Positions 7,514 through 15,122 of a stretch of 24,285 bases of DNA are shown piece by piece. The stretch is from NCBI GenBank assembly GCA_002059205.1, contig MVCQ01000012.1:1-24285 (forward strand), written 5' to 3'. The notes under the pieces are model-generated. The model worked only from the letters and a program-made list of their open reading frames with translations. It was not told the origin of the DNA and searched no databases. The stretch comes from Candidatus Latescibacteria bacterium 4484_107 (lineage in GTDB: Bacteria > Latescibacterota > 4484-107). Position 1 is the stretch's first letter. Each line of letters starts with the position of its first letter. The translations under genes and the position numbers were made by a program.

Positions 7514-7700
7514 CCCAATATCAGTTTCAATACTGATGTAGCAGAGACTGTTTTTCCTACAATACTGGAGCCATCTATTACGCTCCCAATACTACCATTA
7601 GAAGTATTAGCTTTTTCATCTTATCCTCCCTCTGGTGCTTGTCGTTTTTAGTTTTCAAGGCAACGTTTTATACCAACTCACCTTCAGGTTTTTCTTTTTT
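7514..7700. other. AT-rich stretch without an intact gene; orphan signal-peptide start
   Basis: Visibly richer in A and T than the neighbouring genes, suggesting foreign origin. On the minus strand GGGAGG precedes an ATG at 7619 that opens MKKLILLMVVLGA and hits a stop at 7578-7580. This looks like the start of an exported protein truncated by insertion or decay. I find nothing else coding. Confidence 0.4.
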
Positions 7701-7759
7701 CACCGCAAAGTGCGCAAAGCCCGCAGAAGGAAGAAAGTGAGAAAGTGAGACGGCGAGCC
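7701..7759 (+). repeat. Composite dispersed repeat, copy A
   Basis: A CACCGCAAAG...CGCAGAAGG segment is joined to AAGAAAGTGAGAAAGTGAGA and CGGCGAGCC. The reverse complement of 21987-22045 matches it at about 50 of 59 positions by eye. A shorter relative is at 17815-17878. Confidence 0.8.
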
Positions 7760-7780
7760 TCCCACTTTCCGGGGAGGCTC
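7755..7780. other. Perfect 9-bp stem-loop at the end of the composite repeat
   Basis: GAGCCTCCC (7755-7763) pairs with GGGAGGCTC (7772-7780) around an 8-nt loop. It lies 39-64 nt downstream of the oxidoreductase stop on the minus strand. No U-run follows in that direction, so intrinsic termination is not proven. Confidence 0.5.
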
Positions 7781-7818
7781 TCTGCGTTCTCCGCGTCTCT
7801 GAAGTGAAATTTTTCCGC

Positions 7819-8880
7819 CTAACGCTCCGGCCTGTACGACCGGGACACGCCGCCGTAGAATCCGCTTTTCTTACGGGCCGCTTCGGTGATGCGAACGACC
7901 TCGCGAGCTTCGCCGAGCAAGATGTCCTGCCCGGCTCCTTCCCGGAGGACGGCATATACGTTGTCGTAGAGATCATAAGGCACCGCACCCTCTGAAGGCA
8001 CGGTCTTTTCCTCCCAGGGGATCTCATCCGCATTGCCATATTTTCGTCCGACTGCAGGCCCCCTTACAACGCTCAGATCGCTCAGTTTCTCCGGATCAAA
8101 GTATTTGATCCGGCTCGTTGTCCCATCCGAGGTCAGGGTCCCGTGCGTTCCCAACAGCGTCCACTTCGGCTCCGAAGCGTTGCAGGAAGAGGACACTTCG
8201 AGGTCCACGATCCGACGGTTCGTTCCCCGAAGAACGAGCTTCACGTGATCCTCCACGTCGCCCACGTCCGAGATCAGCTTGAGATCGCTGAACGTCTCCG
8301 CCACCGGGGCCTCGAGCAGCCGGAGCGCGAGGTCTAAGAAATGCGGGCACGTGTTGTTCAGCACGCCGCCTCCGTAAGCCCGCAGCGTCTGCCAGTCGTT
8401 CCGACGGGAGAACCCTAATAGCCGGATGTGGATCTCAAATACGTCCCCGATGAGACCGCTCGCCATCACTTCTTTTATGTGCCGGGCATCCTTCGTGTAC
8501 CGATAGTTGAAAAATACAAACAGCTTCTTGCCCACCGCGTCCCGCGCCGCTGCCATGCGATCCACCTGTGCGGTGCTCATGGCGATGGGCTTCTCCACTA
8601 ACACGTGGCGGCCCGACGACAGCGCCTCCGTGGCGATGGGAGCATGCGTGAACGAATAGGACGACACTACCACCAACTCCGCATCCGCGGCCTTGAGCAG
8701 ACTCATGTGATCCGAAAACACCGCACAGCCGAACTCCGCCTGAGCTTCCTCCCGGCGCTCCGGGAGAAAATCAGCCACGGCGGTGATCTGAAACCGCTCG
8801 TCTCCGCGCATTCGTTTCACGTGGATGTCCCAGCCGGAACGTCCCAGTCCGATCACGGCGACTTTAATGGGGTTGTTCAT
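7819..8880 (-). CDS. Gfo/Idh/MocA-family NAD(P)-dependent oxidoreductase
   Basis: 353 residues with the two-domain layout of this family. An N-terminal Rossmann fold carries G11-L-G-R-S-G16. The conserved EKP (residues 96-98, in HVLVEKPIAMS) supplies the catalytic Lys. The C-terminal alpha-beta domain contains YRYTKDARHIKE and NNTCPHFLDLALRL with the usual His. Members oxidise or reduce hydroxyls of sugars, inositols and sugar acids with NAD(P); the substrate cannot be read from sequence. The ATG follows AAGGAGG at an ideal distance. It is downstream of, and on the same strand as, the rhamnosidase-like gene, so it may act on a released sugar. The 149-bp gap with a heptad repeat means co-transcription is only possible, not shown. 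Confidence 0.92.
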   Translation of the reverse strand: MNNPIKVAVIGLGRSGWDIHVKRMRGDERFQITAVADFLPERREEAQAEFGCAVFSDHMSLLKAADAELVVVSSYSFTHAPIATEALSSGRHVLVEKPIAMSTAQVDRMAAARDAVGKKLFVFFNYRYTKDARHIKEVMASGLIGDVFEIHIRLLGFSRRNDWQTLRAYGGGVLNNTCPHFLDLALRLLEAPVAETFSDLKLISDVGDVEDHVKLVLRGTNRRIVDLEVSSSCNASEPKWTLLGTHGTLTSDGTTSRIKYFDPEKLSDLSVVRGPAVGRKYGNADEIPWEEKTVPSEGAVPYDLYDNVYAVLREGAGQDILLGEAREVVRITEAARKKSGFYGGVSRSYRPER

Positions 8881-8926
8881 ATTACTTCCTCCTTTTTATG
8901 TTTCAACACAGAGATGCAACGTCTTG

Positions 8927-9014
8927 GGATTCGGTAATACGGAATGTTCAATCCGGAATCCGAAGTCGAACTATGGGTTTTCAATCCGAAATCCGCAATT
9001 CACAATCCGAAATC
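8927..9014. repeat. Degenerate heptad repeat (nnnAATC type)
   Basis: Heptads GGATTCG, GTAATAC, GGAATGT, then TTCAATC, CGGAATC, CGAAGTC and, further on, TTCAATC, CGAAATC, CGCAATT, CACAATC, CGAAATC run through this gap with period 7. The units relate to the CAATCCG array at 16644-16671. It ends 15 bp before the rhamnosidase-like stop codon. Confidence 0.65.
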
Positions 9015-9029
9015 GTCTCACCTTCCCTC

Positions 9030-11939
9030 TCAACACTTAAACCAATACTTCCGCGCCCAGCCTATCTCGAACCACACCAATTCGTCATCCTCCCACGCAC
9101 GCCGAATCATCTCGTGCGGCACGGCTCGACCGTTTTCCCAGACCGCCTTCCCGCCGAGCAGAATCCGGGGATGCCCGAAATTCGCTTTGGGTATCGCGAC
9201 CTCGGCTTTGCATCCTTTCGGCACGGTCACTTTCAGGTGAAACGTCCCCTCATCCCGCTTCCACGAAACCGGGATATCGCCCCGCACTGTGGGCATCACG
9301 CCCTGCGCCCATTGGAGATCGCCGATCCCCGGCTTTACCTCGAAGCGCCGAAATCCCGGCGCCCTGGGTTTTACCCCCAAAACCTCCGTAGATAGAAAAT
9401 AAGTAGGCCCGGCCGACCAGCCATGACACCAACTGTTCTTCGGATTAAACTGCTCCCACCACGTCGTCGCGCCCGCATCCAGCATTTCTCCCCACCGCTT
9501 GCGAATGATCGCCATCGCCTGATCGCTTCGTCTGCTGCGATAGAGCGCATCTAAAGCATAGAACATAAAATACGGGGATCCAATCTGCACCACTTCGCTC
9601 CCATCCTCGAAGATTGCCCGGAAAATCCCGTCCCGTTTCTCCTTCCCGGCGATGTCGTAAAGTGCCGCCAACACGTTGACGTGCTGGCTGACCCGGTCGC
9701 TTCCGATGCCGTCCGTGTATACCCCCTTCTCTTCGGACCACAGATAGAGAGTGAAATCCGTCCGCACCGCATTGGCCCGGCCCTTATATCTCGCTGCGGA
9801 CGCCTCGTTCCGGACTATGCGCGATAACTCCGACGCGGCCTCGAGCGCCCCCACGTAGAACCCATTGAGCGCCGCGATCTCGCCAGCGGAATCAATGTCC
9901 GCCCAATCCGTAAAGATCCAGCCGGGCGCCTCCTCCAAAAGGCCCCGGTCCCCGGTCTGACGGTCGAACCAGGACAGGAGTCGCTGCACGTTCGGGTACA
10001 ACTCGTGCACCAAATTTTCATCTCCCGTATAGAGCACATACTCCCACAGCGAAATCACCCAGATCAGCGAAAAACTCGGCACCCACCACTCGCGATCTCC
10101 ACCCGGCACCATCCCCTGCGTCAAGCCATCCGCCCGCTGAGATTGAGCGATCTGCCGCAGTCCCCGCGCCATCAGTTTCGCATCTCCGAACGCGTAATAA
10201 TTGACCAACGCCTCCACGCGCGCATCGCCCCACCACTGCGCCTGCTCCCGCCACGGGCAATCCTCGTACGCATCGTGCATACACAATTGCACCGTGGTTC
10301 TTCCCACGTCCCATATTTTATTGAGCCGCTCGTCCGAACACTCGAACGCGCCCCGGTGCGCCACCGGATACGTCGAAAAATTCACGCCCACATCGTGCAC
10401 CCACACCGGGCCTTTCATGCCGCGGAATGTCAGCATCATATACCGGAATCCCCGCATCCCGAACGTCTCGAATACCTGACGCCCCGCTCGTGTGATATAC
10501 CGATCCGCATACCGCACCTTATTCCGATAGGGGCGCACCAGCCCGTCTTCGAGAAGCTCGCTATACCCCATATCCACGATCGTCCCGGCCGGAGCCTCCA
10601 CCTCGATCCTCGGAAAGCCCACGACCTCCTGTCCGAAGTCCACCACGAGGTAGGCATCGCCGCCCTCCGACCATTCGTCAACGCGGAGAGGCAAAGGCAT
10701 GGGTGAGTGGGGAGTGGGGAGTGGTGAGTGAATCTCCTGTAAGCAGATAAGCCGATCCCAGGTCATGCGTTCCGCCACGCCGTCGTAAGGCCTCCAGCGT
10801 ACTGCCCCAACCTTGCCCTCATAGACCCCGTTGAAGTCCATTTCCTGCTCCGGCGGATAGGGGGTCTCGAATCCGATGCACTCGTCCCCGATCATTTCGT
10901 TGTCAAAGGGCCCGATGATCCGCCACCTGCACTCGGCCCCATCCAACGTCTTCTCCGCAGAGTAGATCAGATCCTTTTCTCCCTCCAAACGAAAATAGAA
11001 ATCCCACTCGCCCACCGATTGATCCACTTTGACCAAAATCCCGTTCCATCCGGCCTCCAGCGTCACCTCCGCCTGCTCCTGATCCGGCGCCGACCGCCGA
11101 TGAATGTGGTGATCCACCACCTTGTCGCCGTTCACCCAGATTTTGATGCCGTCCTCGCTGCCTGCAAGCAGCACCACATCCGCCCGCTTTTCCGAATACA
11201 CATACGTCGCCGCGTACGCCACCGCATCCCGATTGGGTGTCATCCGGCGCCCGAAGTCTATATGAAACGCTTCGTCGTCGAACACCGGAGAGCATTTCCC
11301 CATATCCACCACAGCCGCCGGAGCACGCATCTCCTCACGAAGCGCGGGTATGTCCCGCGGAACCAAAGCGGGCCATGGCTCCATCCCCACTTTCCCGATG
11401 ACCGTGGCATGCGCCCACGCTCCATCATCGAAGTCCGGCTCCATCCATCCCTGAAGCTCCCTGCGGCCGTCGTACACTTCCGTAAATCCCAGCTGAATAT
11501 CTATACGCGGGCTTCGGCTGTCCCAACTCTCCAACGGTTTGACCTTCCAGTACCGATCCGACGCCACCTCAACCGGCTTCCCCTGATCGCTCTTAATTCC
11601 CGCCTCGAAGAGAAATCCTCCTCGCCCCAATACGTAGCTGAACGTTGGTTCTCCATAATGATGCACCACAGCCGCAACCACATTTCGTCCGGGATGCAAA
11701 AACGGTTTCAGATCGTATTGGTCGTACGACTGTCTTCTCGGATCCGAACGCGCCGGCCCCCGACCTATAAATCGCCCATTTACAAACAGTTTATATCGGC
11801 TGTCCGCCACACACCGACACTTCGCCTCCGTAACCGACCCGGAAACTTTTATTTCCTTTCTCAGGGCGAGATAGAAATTTCGAGGACAAGGCGGCCCATC
11901 GCACCAGATCCACCGCGCATTCCATTCTCTGTGTTCCAT
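9030..11939 (-). CDS. GH78-like alpha-L-rhamnosidase family glycoside hydrolase
   Basis: At 969 residues this has the multi-domain size of bacterial rhamnosidase-type enzymes, which release terminal L-rhamnose from polysaccharides or glycosides. In order: an N-terminal beta-sandwich (ADSRYKLFVNGRFIGRGPA, FDDGAWAHA); an extra carbohydrate-binding-like module around 235-345 (GSEDGIKIWVNGDKVV, EAGWNGILVKVDQ); a beta-domain from about 415 (VDFGQEVVGFPRIEV); the (alpha/alpha)6 catalytic domain with DCPWREQAQWWGDARVEA near 557, corresponding to the GH78 DCPxRxE block; and a C-terminal beta-sandwich. Residues 404-413 (HSPLPTPHSP) are encoded by a heptamer repeat array and form a Pro/Ser-rich linker between modules. 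No signal peptide is visible, so action in the cytoplasm on imported oligosaccharide is possible. The ATG follows AGGAGG at 8 nt. The exact sugar is an inference. Confidence 0.88.
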   Translation of the reverse strand: MEHREWNARWIWCDGPPCPRNFYLALRKEIKVSGSVTEAKCRCVADSRYKLFVNGRFIGRGPARSDPRRQSYDQYDLKPFLHPGRNVVAAVVHHYGEPTFSYVLGRGGFLFEAGIKSDQGKPVEVASDRYWKVKPLESWDSRSPRIDIQLGFTEVYDGRRELQGWMEPDFDDGAWAHATVIGKVGMEPWPALVPRDIPALREEMRAPAAVVDMGKCSPVFDDEAFHIDFGRRMTPNRDAVAYAATYVYSEKRADVVLLAGSEDGIKIWVNGDKVVDHHIHRRSAPDQEQAEVTLEAGWNGILVKVDQSVGEWDFYFRLEGEKDLIYSAEKTLDGAECRWRIIGPFDNEMIGDECIGFETPYPPEQEMDFNGVYEGKVGAVRWRPYDGVAERMTWDRLICLQEIHSPLPTPHSPMPLPLRVDEWSEGGDAYLVVDFGQEVVGFPRIEVEAPAGTIVDMGYSELLEDGLVRPYRNKVRYADRYITRAGRQVFETFGMRGFRYMMLTFRGMKGPVWVHDVGVNFSTYPVAHRGAFECSDERLNKIWDVGRTTVQLCMHDAYEDCPWREQAQWWGDARVEALVNYYAFGDAKLMARGLRQIAQSQRADGLTQGMVPGGDREWWVPSFSLIWVISLWEYVLYTGDENLVHELYPNVQRLLSWFDRQTGDRGLLEEAPGWIFTDWADIDSAGEIAALNGFYVGALEAASELSRIVRNEASAARYKGRANAVRTDFTLYLWSEEKGVYTDGIGSDRVSQHVNVLAALYDIAGKEKRDGIFRAIFEDGSEVVQIGSPYFMFYALDALYRSRRSDQAMAIIRKRWGEMLDAGATTWWEQFNPKNSWCHGWSAGPTYFLSTEVLGVKPRAPGFRRFEVKPGIGDLQWAQGVMPTVRGDIPVSWKRDEGTFHLKVTVPKGCKAEVAIPKANFGHPRILLGGKAVWENGRAVPHEMIRRAWEDDELVWFEIGWARKYWFKC
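10703..10730. repeat. Heptanucleotide array (GTGAGTG/GGGAGTG)4 inside a coding region
   Basis: Four heptads, GTGAGTG, GGGAGTG, GGGAGTG, GTGAGTG, are embedded in the rhamnosidase-like gene, encoding HSPLPTPHSP on the minus strand. The period matches the intergenic arrays elsewhere in the window. Confidence 0.85.
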
Positions 11940-12314
11940 ATCAAGAACCTCCTATAAACTTCCGCACTGCAACATGGGGGAAAGACAAAGGATGGTTGGG
12001 CATGTTTCATTCTTCAGGGAAATACCCCTTCACCGTTTGAACACATCTCAAGCAAACCGCGAATAAGTTCCTGAACAAAATTATTCTCGTTTTACCACCA
12101 CGAAATATACGAAAGAACCCAAAGCACTCCAAACCCTTGACTGGAGGTTTCTTTGCGTTCTTTGCGCCTTTGCGGTGAGACGGTCCTTCAATTTTGTCCA
12201 CCCCCTTAACACGAATAAATACGAATTAAGGCACCGTAGCCATTACCGAAAGTTTGCGGCATTCGCGGCAGGGGGCAAACTGTGAGGGAAACCCTGAAAT
12301 ATCCTGTTCATTGG
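11940..12314. other. 375-bp gap without a gene; repeat-bearing
   Basis: It contains the rhamnosidase-like gene's Shine-Dalgarno and leader, a block around 12092-12120 with ACGAAA words, the CTTTGCG repeat at 12146-12181 and an AT-rich stretch near 12205-12235. I found no convincing minus-strand promoter and no RNA gene. A 64-codon frame here (12007-12201, minus) only translates the repeats. Confidence 0.5.
12146..12181 (+). repeat. CTTTGCG-type intergenic repeat, best copy
   Basis: Three words, CTTTGCGTT, CTTTGCGC and CTTTGCGG, in a row followed by TGAGAC. This is the clearest copy of the family and helps define the others. Confidence 0.65.
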
Positions 12315-13145
12315 TCATGGATTTTCCAACACCACGCGATTTCTCAGCACGCCGATTTTCTCAATTTCGCCCTCGACCAGATCTCCCGCTTTCAGGTAAA
12401 TCCCTTGCGAGTCGCCCACACCGGCGGAGGTGCCCGTGGCGATGATGTCCCCCGGCTCCAACGTCATAATGCGGGAGATAAACGCAATGGTCGCCGGAAT
12501 GTCGAAGATCATGTCCCCCGTGTCGAAGTCCTGCTCCACCGCTCCGTTCACCTTCAATCGGGCGTGCAGATTCAGCGGATCACCGATCTCATCCCGGGTC
12601 ACCAATACCGGCCCCGTGGGCGCGAATCCGTCGAACCATTTCCCGTTCAGCCAGTCGAAGAACCCGTCCATGTCCCGATCCTTGGTGCGTTCCTTCGAGG
12701 CGAACAGCTTCCGCTCCGATACGTCGTTCACCGCCGTATATCCGAACACGTAATCCAGCGCCTCCGCCTCCAGGATATACTTCCCCTTCCTGCCGATAAT
12801 CACGCCCAACTCCAGTTCCCAGTCTATGGCCACGCCCACCTTCGGAAGCACAATCGGATCCTCCGTGGCAATCACCGTGGTGGAGGGCGGCTTCATAAAC
12901 ACATAGGGGGTGATTTTATCCTCCTTTTCCGGCATCTTCGCAAAATCGCTCTCGGCGATGTGTTCCCGATAGTTCGTGGCCAGCGCCAAAAACTTATAGG
13001 GCTTCGGCACCGGAGGGCCCAAGGTCACGGACGAAAGATCGCGCCACAGATCCGCCTTCCCTTTTGCCGCGCCCACTAACTCCTTCAACAGCTCCAATCC
13101 CACCGTGCCGCTTTCGATAAAACAGCGCATGCCGTGCGTTTCCAA
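12315..13145 (-). CDS. Fumarylacetoacetate hydrolase (FAH) family protein
   Basis: 276 residues in the main frame. FAH-family enzymes cleave or decarboxylate 2,4-diketo acids and similar compounds using a divalent metal. Visible signatures: KPYKFLALATNYREHI (family entry motif), IDWELELGVIIG with ligands E110 and E112, GYTAVNDVSER with ligand D141, WFDGFAPTGPVLVTRDE and LEPGDIIATGTSAGVG. The N-terminus is uncertain. The frame starts at a TTG (13145) with a weak SD. A strong SD (AAAGGA) precedes an ATG at 13182 that opens a typical FAH N-terminus, MKLGTFG, in a different frame. An extra base near the G-run at 13158-13164 would explain this. Among its neighbours (rhamnosidase, amidohydrolases, dehydrogenase), it could be the hydrolase of a diketo-deoxysugar-acid pathway; that role is inferred. 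Confidence 0.87.
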   Translation of the reverse strand: METHGMRCFIESGTVGLELLKELVGAAKGKADLWRDLSSVTLGPPVPKPYKFLALATNYREHIAESDFAKMPEKEDKITPYVFMKPPSTTVIATEDPIVLPKVGVAIDWELELGVIIGRKGKYILEAEALDYVFGYTAVNDVSERKLFASKERTKDRDMDGFFDWLNGKWFDGFAPTGPVLVTRDEIGDPLNLHARLKVNGAVEQDFDTGDMIFDIPATIAFISRIMTLEPGDIIATGTSAGVGDSQGIYLKAGDLVEGEIEKIGVLRNRVVLENP

Positions 13146-13182
13146 AGACTCGAATTTCCCGCCCGAATGTTCCTAATTTCAT

Positions 13183-13396
13183 GCCGGGTTCCTTTCTTAG
13201 TTTGAATACCTGTATCACTGATTACGCTGATGATCCCAATCACAACAGGGATCCACACCCGATCCCCCACCCCACCGGCGGCGGACGCGGGGAAGGATTA
13301 GTGCCATCCGTGTAGATCAGCGCTATCCGTGATCCCGTACCTTCTTCAGCGAACCGTGCGGTTTAGCGCACGGCAGGAGGAAAAATAGCATCCTAA
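13183..13396. other. Intergenic region with ATCCGTG words and hairpin repeat copy 2
   Basis: 13208-13250 and 13304-13338 contain words resembling the ACACGGAT/ATCCGTGT family (ATCCGTGTAGATCAGCG and TATCCGTGATCC). CCGTGCG (13354-13360) and CGCACGG (13367-13373) form the second copy of the hairpin seen at 1487-1508. Nothing coding is visible. Confidence 0.5.
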
Positions 13397-14176
13397 TCAA
13401 GACTGCAGCCCCAACAGCTCCGCCGCATTGCCCCCGTAAATCCGCTCCTTGACCTCCCGATCCGCGTCCAGAATCTCTATTTTCAGCAAAGCCGGCTTCG
13501 GAATCTTGAAGGGTATTCCACTGCCGAAGACCAACTTCGACGGCCCCAACGCATCTAAGAGTTTGGGAATGCTCTCGGTCAGCACGGAGGTCAGGCGGGA
13601 AATCCCGATCATAAATCGGGCTTGCTTCAGGCTTTCGTCCTTCACAAAGGAACTATTCTCAAAGCCGATCCCGTTCAGAAAAACAAAGGGGGTCTCCGGA
13701 CATTTGCGAACCACCGCCTCGAAATCCGACATGGGCACCTGCTCTGCCACGTCCATCCAGTGCCGCTGGCGGATGTCCACCACGCGCATCGGAACGGCTA
13801 TGGACCATCCCCACTCCGTAGCCTGCCGGATGAGGTGCAGGCTTTCTTCGTCGGTGAGGGTGTAATTGTGATAGACCGGAAACAGGCGCAGTCCCCTCAT
13901 TCCCAGATCGCGGCATCGCTTCAGGTCTTCCTCCCAATCCACGTACATCGGATTCAGCGTGGCAAAGGGAATCAGCCGGTCCCGGTGCGGAGCGATCTCC
14001 GCGATCAGCTCTTCGTTGGCCGTCTGGGAATTCTTGTAAAAAATCCCATGAATCGAGGACACTACCGCCCGATCTATCCCGTTCCGATCCATCAGCGTTA
14101 TAAGTCCGTCGGCCGTATTGTAATGCAGCGGACGAAAGGGCCAATGTCCCAAATAGGCGTTGACATCTACGGTCAT
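13397..14176 (-). CDS. Amidohydrolase-2-family protein lacking the usual metal ligands
   Basis: 259 residues from the ATG at 14176, which has a strong AAGGAG 7 nt upstream; a longer frame to 14209 has no such site. It has the TIM-barrel layout of COG2159-type amidohydrolases: DVNAYLGHWPFRPLHY at the start, LMDRNGIDRAVVSS, GMRGLRLFPVYHNY, PFVFLNGIGF, LVFGSGIPF, ending YGGNAAELLGL. The canonical HxH is replaced by NxY, and the Asp of the final GTD/GSD motif is Gly (FGSGIPF). It therefore probably does not bind the normal zinc centre. I have the impression that related sequences with the DVNaYLGhWPFR start are widespread in similar bacteria. Function unknown; a lactonase-like or structural role beside the intact relative at 14290-15054 is possible. 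Confidence 0.85.
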   Translation of the reverse strand: MTVDVNAYLGHWPFRPLHYNTADGLITLMDRNGIDRAVVSSIHGIFYKNSQTANEELIAEIAPHRDRLIPFATLNPMYVDWEEDLKRCRDLGMRGLRLFPVYHNYTLTDEESLHLIRQATEWGWSIAVPMRVVDIRQRHWMDVAEQVPMSDFEAVVRKCPETPFVFLNGIGFENSSFVKDESLKQARFMIGISRLTSVLTESIPKLLDALGPSKLVFGSGIPFKIPKPALLKIEILDADREVKERIYGGNAAELLGLQS

Positions 14177-14200
14177 AACGTGCTCCTTTGTAAGAAAATC

Positions 14201-14293
14201 ATAGCACACGGATTACTCGGATAGCCACAGATAAAACCTTAGGTTATGGTTGATCCGTGAAAATCCGCGCGATCCGCATCATCCGCGTGCTAT
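14201..14293. repeat. Inverted repeat of the ACACGGAT/ATCCGTGT family
   Basis: Twenty-four-nt arms at 14201-14224 and 14270-14293 match as inverted copies at about 18 positions; the left starts ATAGCACACGGAT. The minus-strand amidohydrolase stop codon (14290-14292) is inside the right arm. Confidence 0.65.
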
Positions 14294-15054
14294 CTTCTCT
14301 CTAAGATTTCGCTCATATTCTTATGGAAGATCCTCTCCCGCTGTTCCTCGGTCAGGTTCGCTCCGAGAATCTTGCCCACGCCGCCCTCCATCGTCATATC
14401 CGTGCCGAACAGCAAGCGCTCCGCGCCCAATTCCCGCACGGCCAGTTCGATCATGCCCTCGTCCACCACGCTTCCACTGGTGTCCAGGTACACACTGGGG
14501 CTGCGGCGGAGTGCTTTGATGCTCCACTCCCAGTCACCGCCTCCGCCGATGTGCGCCTGGATCAGGATCGCTTCGGGATATTTTTCCGCCAATTGCGCAA
14601 AGTGCACCCCGTCCGAAATTCGGGGCTGGCTCGCCCGGGTCTCGGCATCGGTGGGATGTCCCGCGTGGCCTAAGATAGGCACGTTCAACTCGATGGCTTG
14701 CTCCACCACCGGATAGACCGCCGGCTCGGAGTAGAAATACTGATGATACAGCTTTACGCCGATCATCCCCTCTCCGCCGATGCAGCGCTTCATCTCCCCG
14801 ATGGCTTCCCGATAATACCCCGGATTGAGGAAACAATAGCCTAAAATGCGGTCGGGATATTGCTTCATAGCGTCCAACACATCGTCGTTGCAATCCCGGA
14901 CCTCGTCGGGCGTGGGCGCGGGCGTGGTGAGCGGAATGGAGCAGCACATCTTATCAATGCCCAGTTTATCCGCAGCCTCGATGATCTTGTCGTTGTCCGA
15001 CATACGCCATGGAGACCGATTCCCCTGCACGTGCATGTGACAGTCAATTTTCAT
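14290..15054 (-). CDS. Metal-dependent amidohydrolase (COG2159-type)
   Basis: 254 residues from the ATG at 15054, preceded by GGAGG at 9 nt; the longer frame to 15126 lacks an SD. All family ligands are present: the H6-M-H8 motif in DCHMHVQGN, the His pair in LGHAGHPTDAE, AHIGGGGDWEW and the catalytic Asp in LFGTDMTMEGG. Members hydrolyse lactones, amides or decarboxylate acids, with substrates ranging from sugar lactones to aromatic acids. It is transcribed toward the metal-less relative, 113 bp away. With the FAH-family gene and the rhamnosidase it could supply the lactonase step of an oxidative deoxysugar pathway. The stop codon is provided by an inverted repeat. Confidence 0.9.
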   Translation of the reverse strand: MKIDCHMHVQGNRSPWRMSDNDKIIEAADKLGIDKMCCSIPLTTPAPTPDEVRDCNDDVLDAMKQYPDRILGYCFLNPGYYREAIGEMKRCIGGEGMIGVKLYHQYFYSEPAVYPVVEQAIELNVPILGHAGHPTDAETRASQPRISDGVHFAQLAEKYPEAILIQAHIGGGGDWEWSIKALRRSPSVYLDTSGSVVDEGMIELAVRELGAERLLFGTDMTMEGGVGKILGANLTEEQRERIFHKNMSEILERR

Positions 15055-15122
15055 GGTGATATTCCTCCATTGTTTAATGTGGAGGGACACGCTAAATCTA
15101 CTTGGGATGTCCAGGTCGGAAA

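Noticed and set aside
11019..11957. A 312-codon plus-strand open frame
   Set aside because: Antisense shadow of the GH78-like gene with Arg/His/Pro-rich composition.
12007..12201. A 64-codon minus-strand frame reading HRKGAKNAKK
   Set aside because: It translates the CTTTGCG-type repeat and neighbouring repeat DNA.
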